Shown here: one piece after another, positions 31,576 through 41,381 of the stretch
Numbering within the stretch: the stretch's first letter is position 1
How the letters are laid out: every line of letters begins with the position of its first letter
DNA from: Centrapalus pauciflorus
Taxonomy: Eukaryota > Streptophyta > Magnoliopsida > Asterales > Asteraceae
NCBI GenBank assembly: GCA_020465985.1
Contig: JAANYP010002360.1
Location: forward strand, 206,059 to 270,058
Direction of reading: 5' to 3'
DNA: 64,000 nt
Program-made: the position numbers and the translations under genes
Notes under the pieces: generated by a model
What the model saw: only the letters and a program-made list of their open reading frames with translations
Databases searched by the model: none
What the model was told of the DNA's origin: nothing

Positions 31576-32935
31576 CCTCAGATTATGACTTAGCAGTCTG
31601 ATCTTTTGCATCAGCAGTTTGATCTGAATATTTGTCCTTGACACACCATATTTGTTTAAAACTTAATTTAGGCTTTGCCAAAACTTGTTTTTGATGTGTG
31701 GACTGTTTTTTATTAACTTTTGAAAGCCTGTGATCAACTGTTTTCTTTGGAACTGGTGTAGCAGAAGGTTTGACCTTTGAATTTTTTACATGAGTACGAC
31801 TTGATTTTTTATGATTCACAGTCTGTTTTGCAACAGCTGGTTTATAAAAACAATCCTTGGCCAAGTGATTCTTCCTTCCACAGTGAAAACACCTTTTGAC
31901 TGTTTGAATTGGAGAACCAGATTTATTTGACAATTTCTGGTTCTTGTTCCTTTGATTTCCCCTTACCTGCTGTTGTTTGGGAAACTTTTGAACACCATGC
32001 TTTTGGCATGTGCAGACTGGAACATTTTTACCCCTTTTATTATTCTTTGAAGAAGATGCAGTGTTACAGTTAGAATGTACAGAAACTTGTGGAGCAGCAT
32101 TGCATACACTCATCTTCTCTTTTCCTTTCTTACTGGGGCTTGGATTTCTATAGGTGCACTCACTGTTTTGTAGTCTTTCTCACCTGTTATACATTCACAG
32201 TCTCTATTTTAATATGATCTTCTTTTGATTCAGGTTGCTATCAAGGATCGGATCTACAATAGTCATAGACTCATCTAGTGGTTCATTGACAAGTCTATCA
32301 ACAACTTCACTCATTGGATGAATGTATTTGTTGTTGTATGGAGGTGGAGTAGCCCTGTAGCCTATGCCTTCTTTGCCATTAACCTGAGATTTTACCCTAT
32401 CTTTAAATTGGACTTCCATTAGGTGTTCCAGCTTTTGATTAGCTAATTTGAAGTTACCTAGATCTATATTGACAGATTCTAGTTTCTTATTAGCCTCTAA
32501 CACCTTTTGTTCAGTCTCTTCTACCTTTTTATTAAGGGATTCTATTTTCTTATTTAGCTCCTTTTTCTCCCACTCAGGATATGTTCTATCATGTCTCATT
32601 TGAATCCCATTGTCCTTATAGTCATTGATCTGTTTTTCAAGATCTTCTATGGCTTGCATGTATTCATATCTCCTCTCTTCCATCTTAGCTAGAGTTTTGC
32701 ACATGCTCTCATTATGGTCTCTGTACTTTTTAACCATATTTTTGCATGATCGAGAGCAGAGTTTAGAATTTACCTCAGCTGGTAGTTCAGTGTAGGAGAC
32801 ATTTGATGTTTCTGCCATTAGAGCTTGGTTTTGAAACTCTTCCTCTGTCTGATCACTCCAGTCAAACACATTGTCTTCTTGGGAGACAAGTGCTGTTGAT
32901 GATGATGTCTGATTGGGCTGTGGAGTCCTTGATGA
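31576..32935 (-). pseudogene. Cop-5 coiled coil and second zinc knuckle
   Basis: After the TAG at 32936 the frame stays open (32204-32935) with a long charged coiled coil (KKELNKKIESLNKKVEETEQ and similar heptads). TAG at 32204 and a short disturbed stretch follow. A third block (31583-32113) carries a basic Lys/Gln/Asn-rich region and an intact knuckle CFHCGRKNHLAKDC, then WCVKDKYSDQT. A TAA follows near 31576-31580. Structural part of the polyprotein, likely RNA-binding. Confidence 0.8.
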
Positions 32936-33961
32936 CTATTGACCTTGAGACCTACATTCTCTGGCAAAGTGACCAAGCTTATGACATTTATAACACTCAA
33001 CTTTTGACTTATCAAAGGCTGGTTTGCCTTCTGTTCTGGCTTGAAAGTTGGTCCTGCCAGTTCTTTTAAGAAACCTTTTGGCTCTCATGGTCAGCATTGC
33101 ATGTTGCCACTTCAAATCCGTCTCTTCAAGATTATCTGGATGAATCTGTTCTAGATCTTCAGCATTTAGAGCAAACAGTCCATCATTGACAACAAAAGCC
33201 TCATAGTGAGCTTCAGTAGAGTTGCCATCACCACCTGAAAAGGAATCACTACCATTAGATTTTTCAGATGACAAAAGAGCAGTATTATGATTATAAGAAA
33301 GAGATTTCTTTTTAGTATCAATCTCAGTCTCAAACACTCTCAGACTGTTGTACAGATAATCCAGTTCTATTTCATCAAGAGTGTCTTTTGTTCTCCATTG
33401 TGCAGCATAAACTGTCCATTCTTCTCTAAGAGATCTGAGAAACTTTCTGTTGACCTCATCTTGATCCAGGCTGACTTTTGCACTTTCCAGTTCACTTATC
33501 AGTTTGTTGAACCTGTCAAAGATTTGAGTAAGGTTTTCATTCCTGCCACCAGAAAAGTTCTCATACTGCTGTTTCAAAAGATCCTTTTGATTTCTCTTGG
33601 TAATGGCATTACCAGCAAATCTATTCTCTAAAGCATTCCAAAGAGAATGAGCAGTATAAAACTTTTTGAACTTATGTTGATAAGCATTAGGAATGTCTAT
33701 TTGTAAAAGTATAAGAGCTTTCACTTCATTCATTCTAGCCTTTCTTTCAAGTTCAGTTTTTGGATGAGTTTTAACTGGTTTTCCCTCATCATCAAGTTCT
33801 GGATCAACTACAGGAGGAAATTCAACAGCTTCCCATATGGCATAATCAATGAATTTAATATGCTGTTGAATCCTGAGTTTCCACATCTCAAACTCAGTGG
33901 GCTTGACCATAGGCACTTTGAGTCCTTGCCCAGATCCACTGCTGCTATTTTCAAATTCCAT
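32936..33961 (-). CDS. Cop-5 gag
   Basis: 341 residues from ATG 33961 (MEFENSSSGSGQGLK). Copia gag features: EFEMWKLRIQQHIKFIDYAIW, a conserved helix with ALILLQIDIPNAYQHKF, SLWNALENRFAGN, KDLLKQQYENFSG, FDRFNKLISELESAKV and SLREEWTVYAAQWR. The C-terminal knuckle CYKCHKLGHFAREC is intact. The stop is TAG, with the same frame open beyond it. The start lies about 60 bases after the primer site, a short leader compared with Cop-4. Gag forms particles and packages RNA. Confidence 0.93.
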   Translation of the reverse strand: MEFENSSSGSGQGLKVPMVKPTEFEMWKLRIQQHIKFIDYAIWEAVEFPPVVDPELDDEGKPVKTHPKTELERKARMNEVKALILLQIDIPNAYQHKFKKFYTAHSLWNALENRFAGNAITKRNQKDLLKQQYENFSGGRNENLTQIFDRFNKLISELESAKVSLDQDEVNRKFLRSLREEWTVYAAQWRTKDTLDEIELDYLYNSLRVFETEIDTKKKSLSYNHNTALLSSEKSNGSDSFSGGDGNSTEAHYEAFVVNDGLFALNAEDLEQIHPDNLEETDLKWQHAMLTMRAKRFLKRTGRTNFQARTEGKPAFDKSKVECYKCHKLGHFARECRSQGQ

Positions 33962-34021
33962 TGCAAAAGATTAAAAATATAAAAGAAAGTTTTCGACTTT
34001 GAAAAACAAAGAACGACCTGT

Positions 34022-34034
34022 GGCTCTGATACCA
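34022..34034 (-). other. Primer-binding site of Cop-5 (initiator tRNA-Met)
   Basis: Minus strand TGGTATCAGAGCC, two bases after the LTR end. Confidence 0.95.
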
Positions 34035-34036
34035 CT

Positions 34037-34700
34037 TGTCAGGATCTAAAACTAATTAACCAAGACTAACTCATTTGAATTTATCAGAGTATAAATCAAT
34101 AATCTTGCTTTGAATCAAAGTTTAATTAAGAAGTTTGCGGAATAACACTTAATTATTTTAACTAAAGCTTTCAGAATTAATAGCAAATAAACAAAAGTAA
34201 TAATCAAAAATTGCTTGTATTGCTGACTTCAATGATTACAATCACCTCTAATCTGTTTGATTAGACGAAGAACACAAATTGTTCTTAGGGTTTTACAACC
34301 TTAGAGGCTTATGAAAACTCAAACAAAAAGCAATTACAAACTTGAATATGCAGAAAACTCCTATATAATAGAAAGACCTATTCTATTTATTTATATTGCT
34401 TCTTGATTTGTTTCCTTGAAGCACTATGACTTCTCTGATAGTAGATATGCTGGAATCTTCGTGTAGATATCTTTTCCTGAATATCAGCACTTTATGTTTA
34501 TGAAACTGTTGAGCAGCTTGGATCACTTGACATCTTGAACAGAGCAGCTTGAGTTGTTTTACTCTGGCAGCTTGAACTTTTACACTGGCAGCTCGAGATT
34601 CTTCAACTAACAGCTTGAACTTTGTATTTACATATAAATTCTACTAACAGTTTAGGAAGTCTAACTAACAGCTTGAACTTACTTAGACTATTTCCCAACA
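34037..34700 (-). repeat. 5' LTR of Cop-5 (664 bp)
   Basis: Pairs with 25591-26254. Ends are TGTTGGG...CCTGACA on the minus strand. Same motif array as the 3' copy. Confidence 0.95.
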
Positions 34701-35760
34701 GTTAATCTTTTTCGTTAGAAACAAGTTCAGATTCTAGCCCCTTAATGGTGGCTAGAAGCTGATCTCGTTCCTTATCAAATGATTTAACATCAAGTTTGAA
34801 ATTCTGTTCTCGAATTGAAAACAGTCTTCTTGCCTTATCAAAATCATTTTTTTTTCTTAAGATAGTATTTCTGTCTACATCAAACAATTCTTTGGTTTCT
34901 TTTAAGGCTAAGCCAATGGCATGGATTTTATCATTTTGTTGCGAGGTCTCATATTTTTTCTAGATCTGATATTTTCTATAAAAAATTAATCCGGACTTGC
35001 TCAAAAGATTGTGATGTTGTTTCCAATATTTGTTCTAGATCAGAAGTCCGTTGTTCTAGAATAGAATATGGGATGTATTTACGAGGTTTTGGCAAAGACG
35101 AGTCTGTTGTAATTTTTTTTGGTTCTACAAATTCTCTTCTCTAAAAGATTTGTCAAATTTTCGTTGAAGAGAGTCATGATTTAACCAATCATAAACAAAT
35201 TTAATTTGTTTTATATCAAAACTTGCTCGTTTTTCTTCTTCTTCTTCGGCTAACAATTTTGGCCATCTTTTGTTAAGGGCATTACAAATCCCCGACACAT
35301 GGTACCAACATGATATAATGGACTTTTATTTTTATTGATCATTACTTCCATGTATCTAGGATCAGTAAACCCTATACCATCTCAAGATTTTAATTCTCTT
35401 GGCTTATACATGTTTATGGTTTGATCAGTTTTCCCTCGTATATAAAATCTATATTCCATGTCTTTGAGTTTTTCTCTCCATTTTATTCTCTCGGCCAAGA
35501 CAAACTCATATTTCTGAATGCAGTCGAATTTATCTACCTTAAGAATTTGATGATCGTATTCTAGTTCAGACATTTTGGCAGACAAACTCTTTTTCTCGTT
35601 ATTAGCCTTAGACACTTCTGCTTGTAAAACTAAGATGTTGGATTTCAAATCAGACTTTTCGTTTTGAGCAATTCTATGGGCAATTTGATAATACTTATCT
35701 TTTTGGATTATTTTCTTAACACCTATAATTCAGCAAGAAACCTTTCAGGAAGAATACTTA
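34701..35760 (-). pseudogene. Cop-3 coiled-coil part of gag region
   Basis: Blocks at 34702-34887 and 35382-35648 encode charged helices (LFSIREQNFKLDVKSFDKERDQLL, NNEKKSLSAKMSELEYDHQIL). Frames are broken between them. Comparable coiled coils follow gag in Cop-4 and Cop-5. Confidence 0.65.
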
Positions 35761-35811
35761 CCTGTGTTTCACTCGTGGAAGAGTCCTTACATGTACCAGC
35801 CACCTGAGCCA

Positions 35812-37044
35812 TCAGAGAAACTTCAAATGCTTCATTTGTATCTTCTGTTGGTTGAACATCGCCAATGAAACACATGGGTTGGCAACATCCCCGTCTTCAT
35901 CATCAGTGTCTTCTAACCAGTGTTCTTCTTCGGCAAACAGAGCACGTCCGACATTTATTTTCTTAGCGATATTATACTTTGTTTTATAGTAATTCTCATT
36001 CTTCTGTTTTGGAAGACGACATTCTTGAGAAAAGTGGCCAGGCTTTCCATAGTTGAAGCATCCTTTCTCCTTGTCATCGGTCTTGCTTTCTTCGACCTTT
36101 GGCTTCTCAACTATCTCCTTCTTTTCGTCATACTTCTTACTCTTAGCTTCTTTGTGGAGTTTGTTTGACGTCTTAGGAAACTTTTTACGAAAAGCAGTTA
36201 TAAGCAACACAATTTGTGTCTTAAGCTCAGTTGCCTTGGGTTCAGAATCAACATCATCATTATCAGACTCAAGAGGACTCAGAAAGAAGTTTTAGAAGTT
36301 TTACAGCTTTTGAAGTCTTAAGACTTTTATCAATTAATAGAGCAAGAGGGTCAGATATTGTAGGTTCATCTATCTGTTTGGTCTCAAACCTACCAGAAAC
36401 CTCTGATTGATTAACAACTAAGTTATCAAACAGATCATGAATGTTGATATCATTTATTTCTCGAACTAAACAGGCGAATTGCTTCCATTCAGGTTTTAAC
36501 GAGTTTACAAACTTCCTATTCACCCATACTTGAGACTTCTTGACCGCATTTTTTCGGAGTTCATTCATAAGCTTGTAGTACCAATGATATGTGGTTTCTA
36601 GAATTCACCATCTTTGGCAGAGAACATATCATAGTTATTAAGAGCATTTGCCTCTCCTTGTTTAGCGTTCCAATCATTACCTTGCACCTGCCTCTCAATC
36701 TCTTCCCACATCTCGCGAGCAGTCTTAAAACTATTAATGATGATATAGATTACATCCAGAAAAACCTGGTTGATAATTGAGCATGAAATTGTATCAGATT
36801 TCTTGCGATTCAGTTGTGAAGGGGTGAGAACTGCCTTTTCTTTGACAACCATTCCAAGGTCAGCGTAGGGTGGAAGATCCTGATCGAATTTTGCAGGACC
36901 GTTGTAGATCGAATCAAGAAAGTTGTCCTCTAAATCATGACGTTCGATGAAGTCAAGGAATCAAGATTTCCACAGAGTGTATCGTCCCCGGTACAAGGTT
37001 GGAGGCCTAACATCTGATCCCATAGCTAGTGTATCGCGATTCAT
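35812..37044 (-). pseudogene. Cop-3 gag, decayed
   Basis: Starts at ATG 37044 (MNRDTLAMGSDVRPP). Blocks: 36598-36852 with TAREMWEEIERQVQGN, 36269-36568 with WVNRKFVNSLKPEWKQFACLV, and 35812-36210 with a knuckle CFNYGKPGHFSQEC in which the second Cys is replaced by Tyr. Stops occur near 36960, 36598 and 36290. Role was particle assembly. Confidence 0.8.
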
Positions 37045-37049
37045 GTTGA

Positions 37050-38187
37050 ACGATTCTATTGCAAGAATTTGATTTAGAAATTAAAGATACAAAAGGCACA
37101 GAAAATGTTGTTGTCGATCACTTATCAACGCTTCAATTAATCCCAACAAACTGAACTATTCAAATTAGGGACTCCTTCCCTGATGAACAATTATTATCTG
37201 CATCTAAAATTCCCTGGTTTGCGAATCTAGTTAACTATTTCGTAACAGGAAGATTGCCGGAACACTGGAACTCAAATCAGAGAAAATATTTCTATGCTCA
37301 AGCAAGGCAATACATTTGGGATGAGCCTGATCTATTTAAATTAGGAGCAGATCAAATTATAAGAAGATGTGTCCCTAACTCGGAACACGAAGATATACTT
37401 AAACACTAGCATGCATATGCATGCGGTGGCCATTTCAGCGCAAAGAAAACTGGCCATCGGATATTGAAGTGTGGGTTTTTCTGGCCAACGATATTTAAGG
37501 ATGCCTACGAGTTTGTTAAGGGGTGCACAAGATGCCATCAAACTGGTGGCATAGCAAAAGAGATGAATTGCCTATGACCCCGATATCAATCGTCGAAATA
37601 TTTGTTGTATGGGGCATTGATTTTATGGGACCATTCCCTAAATCATTTTTTCAAATGGGTGAAAGCAGTAGATTATGTTTCCAAATGGGTGAAAACAAAA
37701 GCTAGATGCACTAATGATAACCGGGTTGTGTGCAAATTTGTTAAAAGAAATATTTTAGCACGACACGGTATGCAAGGGCTATCATCAGCGACGGAGGGTC
37801 ACATTTAAATAATCAGCATTTTTATAAACTTCTTAAACAGTATGGAGTTAACCATAGAATAGCAACGCCTTATCATCCGCAAACAACCGGACAAGTCGAG
37901 ATATCTAATAGAGAGTTCAAGAGAATCCTTGAAAAATCTGTCAGACCAGATGGTAAAGATTGGTCACAAAAATTAGAGGATGCTGTATGGGCATACAGAA
38001 CCGCATTTAAAAACACCAATCGGTATGTCCCCACACAGACTTGTGTATGGTAAGCTTTGCCATCTCCCAGTGGAATTAGAACACCGAGCTCTATGGGCTG
38101 TCAAAAACACTAATTTTAATTTACATGATGCCGGTGTTGATAGGAAATTCCAATTAAATGAACTAGAAGAAATTCGTAGAGAAGCCT
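37050..38187 (+). mobile_element. Gyp-1 part 1: Athila-type Gypsy element, 5' truncated
   Basis: Starts abruptly in RNase H coding sequence and runs through the zinc-binding domain and integrase core until interrupted by Gyp-2 at 38188. The continuation is at 46646, across the AGCCT duplication, where the reading frame resumes. Confidence 0.9.
37050..38187 (+). pseudogene. Gyp-1 pol: RNase H end and integrase (first part)
   Basis: Begins with LLQEFDLEIKDTKG and VVDHLS, the end of Gypsy RNase H. An H-H-C-C zinc-binding region follows (GGHFSAKKTGHRIL, CTRCHQTGG), then the integrase core with IDFMGPFPKSF, VDYVSKWV, a DGGSHLNNQHF-like second Asp segment, and the Glu region YHPQTTGQVEISNREFKRIL, then WAYRTAFK and HRLVYGKLCHLPVELEHRA. 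Frames shift several times (near 37660, 37790 and 38010) and stops occur, so it is dead. Order and motifs are those of Athila integrase. Two short parallel frames near 37600-37700 differ because of a frameshift. Confidence 0.88.
38183..38187. repeat. Target-site duplication of Gyp-2 (AGCCT), left copy
   Basis: AGCCT at 38183-38187 is repeated at 46646-46650. Removing Gyp-2 and one copy rejoins the Gyp-1 integrase frame. Confidence 0.93.
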
Positions 38188-39983
38188 TGTAACATCCGTT
38201 ATTTCAACCTGGTACGTGGAATTATTTTAGTGGATAAATATTTTATTAATACTGGGTTGGTCCAATTATATCCCGTTTCGTGGATTGATACGTGTCGGGA
38301 TCGGGCTTGCGTGTCATCGGGTTATAATTTTAATGAATGGATTATATTTTTGGGATCGTGGGATTAAATGGGTTAAAAGGGTATTAATAGTGAAAATGTG
38401 ATATCGAGTTTGGGTTATTGGGTTTGGGACCGGTTAAATTAGAAACGTACATAAGGATGCTTATCTTTACTTCTTCCTTATCCATTTCTTGAGAGCCTAA
38501 AAGTGTATGTGTGGGAATTGTGTGAAGAGCTCCAGCAAGTGAAGCCTCAAATCCAACATTCTGCTGAAATTGAAGCTGATTTTATCATTTTCATCTCCTC
38601 TTTTGTGTTCTTGAGACTTCAAGGAGGTAAGCCACTTCAATTAGGGTTCAAAAATTGAGTTGTAAGTTATGAGGATTGTGTAAATCAGTTTCTGAATTGC
38701 AAGGGGTTATTATGTACCGATTTTATGTGTATTGAGGTTATAATTCGTGTATGAAGGGAATTTGATACTCCTGGAATGATGCTGAAATCGCAGGTCATCT
38801 ATGGGCTTTTCGCGGGGTCGCGGCGCGACCACCAGAGGGTCCGCGGCGCGAGGAGTAACCGGCAAGGGAAATTTGAAATTAATCTTTTGAATTGAGTTTG
38901 GGTCGCAATAGTGTCGGGTTCCTTCGGGGTTGCTTGGGATGGGTTTTGTGCATATTCAGGGTCTCGTTGGGATTGCTTTGAGTCAGGTTTTGGAGTCGGG
39001 TCCGGGGATCGGTCGGGTTTCGATTCTATGGGATTATCGGGTCCGATTCGGTTTCGTGTTATCATGAGATTGATTTGTGTGTATCGGTTGACTTGTGATT
39101 AACCGGTTACGATTCCGTGTGTTACAGGGACCAGTGGATCTCGAGCAGGGTTCGAACAGGGAGGCCAAACTTCAGGAAATCAGTCAGGTGAGTACTCGAG
39201 ACTTATCTAAACGCGCGCCGTCTTTTATATTTAGCCGTGTAGCTATACTTGTGCGTGTTATTCATATGAGACAGGGACGTGAATCACAAGTATATTTTAT
39301 TCCTTATACGTGTTATGTATAAGATGTGAGATCGGTTCGGGGGTCCGTGATGAGTTCCATACGGACGATAAGTCACGAAAGGGAATCGCGCGGGTTGACT
39401 GTCCCTTACAGTCCTTGGGGCGTATATATACGGCAGGGCCTGTAGCCGGGTAGCATCCGTGCTACAGGGTATTACCGACCATTGCTGTGTGCGATGTGTC
39501 CACTGGGGAGGGGTCCCCACAGGGCTTGTGTTATCCCGATCTCATACTTGTGATATTATACCTAAGATGTGTGCAGGGCAACGGGGACAGGGACAGGGTT
39601 TGCGTGCTATGTGTTATGTGCAGTGTCGACCCTCGTGTGCTCACGGGCTTTATAGCTCATGTATTCGAGTCTAACATGTTCAGGGAACCAGAAAGGACCA
39701 CAACAGCCGCAGAGATAGATTCAGGGATGACTTGAAGTTTGGTTATTTGTTTATGTAATGTCTTGAATTGCATATAACAGCTGTTTTGGGAAAATTGTAT
39801 CTAGTGATCGGGACTATTATATTCTGTTAGTTTGGGGATTTGAATGTATTAACCTTGTGTTTAAAGTTTAAATTAGCTGTAATCTGTATTACCTGATGAC
39901 ATGTGTGTTATAGATCCGTTGCGTTATTGCCACATATGATAATATGTTGACATGGCATTTCCGGGATCGGGAGGGGTGTTACA
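38188..39983 (+). repeat. 5' LTR of Gyp-2 (1,796 bp)
   Basis: Begins TGTAACATCCGTTATTTC and ends GGGGTGTTACA. Small ORFs here on both strands are also present in the other LTR and look like chance frames. A GC-rich block with GGCGCGACC and CCGCGGCGCG lies at 38820-38850. Confidence 0.95.
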
Positions 39984-39986
39984 GCA

Positions 39987-39998
39987 TGGTATCAGAGC
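39987..39998 (+). other. Primer-binding site of Gyp-2 (initiator tRNA-Met)
   Basis: TGGTATCAGAGC three bases after the LTR end. Confidence 0.93.
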
Positions 39999-40166
39999 TT
40001 GTGGTTTGAAGCTTGAGTATCATAAGTGGATGCTTAACTTAGACCTTGTTCCGGTCCATGGGGGATCGTTTTGCGATTATATTATTGGATTAACCGACCT
40101 GGCTTAGTGTATAACGATGGGTCATTTATCCCTTGTGCTTAATCGTTTCGTTTTGTGCAGATTAAT

Positions 40167-41381
40167 ATGGCAGATCAGGGTGAAGGGTCGGGCATGGGTA
40201 AGCCGCCCAGCGACGAGTATATTCGCAAATCCGAGCTTTTAGAGGTTCTTATTGAGTTTTACCGACAGCAGAAAGAGCAAGAGCGCGAGCAGGGTCAGAG
40301 TTTGGGGTCAGTGGTTCGATCTACCGAGACTGAGTCTAGGGGTGGTGCTTCGACATCTTCTCAGCGGGGTGGGTCTTTTAAAGATTTTATGACAGGGGCT
40401 CCACCGCAGTTTCGGGGTGACGGTGAGCCGGGGGCGGCCATCGTCTGGGAGCGAGAGATCGAGGCCGCATTCCGAGTGGTCCCTGTGGACCCTAGAGATA
40501 TGGTTGGTTACGCGGCTTATCAGTTACGGGGCGGGGCTTCGCAATGGTGGAAATCGATTGAGTCTTCGATGACCGAGTCTGCCGCATACGCCATGACTTG
40601 GGAGCAGTTCAGGGCTATGTCCGAGATCCAGTACATTCGGAGGGATGAGAGACGGGAAATGGAGCGTCGATTCTTGCATCTGCAGCAGGGTAATATGACA
40701 GTGCAGCAGTATGTCGACCGAGTTAATGAGTAATCACAGTTTGCGCCTCAACATGTTGACACGGAAAGTCGTAAGGCTGATGCATTTATTGATGGGCTTC
40801 GATTGGATATCCGGGAATTCGTGGGGCTACACGATACTCCGACTTTTGCTAGAGCCTTAGAGATGGCCCGCATGAGGAAGCGGGAGATTCTAATGCAGAG
40901 GGAGCAGCCCTCTTCCCAGAGGCAGCGTACTGGGACAGCTGAGCAGCCAGCGAGTGTATGGAGGTCCTCCGGGGACGCTCCCAGTGACCAGCGTCCGGAT
41001 CAGTGGCAGTTTTCGAGCCAGGGTTCAGGGCAGGGCTCAGGACAGCGACGTAATAAGGACCGGGGCCGAGATTGCCGACCGAGACGTCAGGGCCAGGGTC
41101 AGGGATCCAGAGCACAGAGCCAGAGCAGTGTGGGACAGGGGTCCCAAGCATCCGGCAGTAGGGTCGAGAGCTCTTATGGGGATTGGGAGTGCCCGAAATG
41201 CCATCGCCGTCATTTCGGACAGTGTTTATCTGAGCAGCCGCGTTGCTTTCGGTGCGGCCAGCGGGGCCACGCCGCCTCAGTTTGTACGGTTCCCGAGCCG
41301 CTGTGTTTTAGATGTGGGAGCCCGGGGCATCATGTCAGGGATTGTCTAGAGCCGGGGCCGGCAGTACAGGGAGCTAGTTAG
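40167..41381 (+). pseudogene. Gyp-2 gag (one in-frame stop)
   Basis: ATG 40167 (MADQGEGSGMGKPPSD). The capsid-like region has GAPPQFRGDGEP, WEREIEAAFRVV, YAAYQLRGGASQWW, TWEQFRAM and ERRFLHLQQGNMTVQQYVDRV (retrotransposon gag family). A TAA at 40731 interrupts it; the same frame then continues to TAG 41379. The C-terminal part is basic and Gln/Gly/Arg-rich, followed by CPKCHRRHFGQC and two canonical knuckles (CFRCGQRGHAASVC, CFRCGSPGHHVRDC). Two complete CCHC knuckles plus a CCHC-like one is usual for Tekay gag. An upstream GTG at 40155 is in frame, but ATG is the better start. Forms particles and binds RNA. Confidence 0.9.

Larger units (their letters stand above)
25591..34700 (-). mobile_element. 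Cop-5: Copia retrotransposon with ends intact but protease and integrase missing (9,110 bp)
   Basis: Two 664-bp LTRs, about 18 differences by eye (2.7%), flanked by GTTAA at 25586-25590 and 34701-34705. In transcription order: 5' LTR, primer site, gag with knuckle, coiled coil, second knuckle, then directly the connection region and RT/RNase H, a spacer, third ORF, weak purine tract and 3' LTR. Protease, GAG-pre-integrase and integrase are absent. It is inserted in Cop-3 and belongs to the same family as Cop-2. Confidence 0.95.
34701..37044 (-). mobile_element. Cop-3 fragment 3: gag end of the old Copia element
   Basis: Continues Cop-3 upstream of Cop-5. It contains coiled-coil and gag remains up to the gag ATG at 37044. 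No Cop-3 leader or LTR follows; instead Gyp-1 sequence starts within about ten bases, so the 5' end of Cop-3 was lost at this junction. Confidence 0.82.

Noticed and set aside
37409..37424. Perfect 16-bp palindrome GCATGCATATGCATGC.
   Set aside because: It lies in the Gypsy zinc-binding coding region and has low complexity; a chance feature of decayed sequence.
38799..39735. Small ORFs on both strands (for example 38799-39065 and 39487-39735), repeated at 45459-46397.
   Set aside because: They are inside the two Gyp-2 LTRs, show no protein motif and are not kept in the same form in both LTRs.
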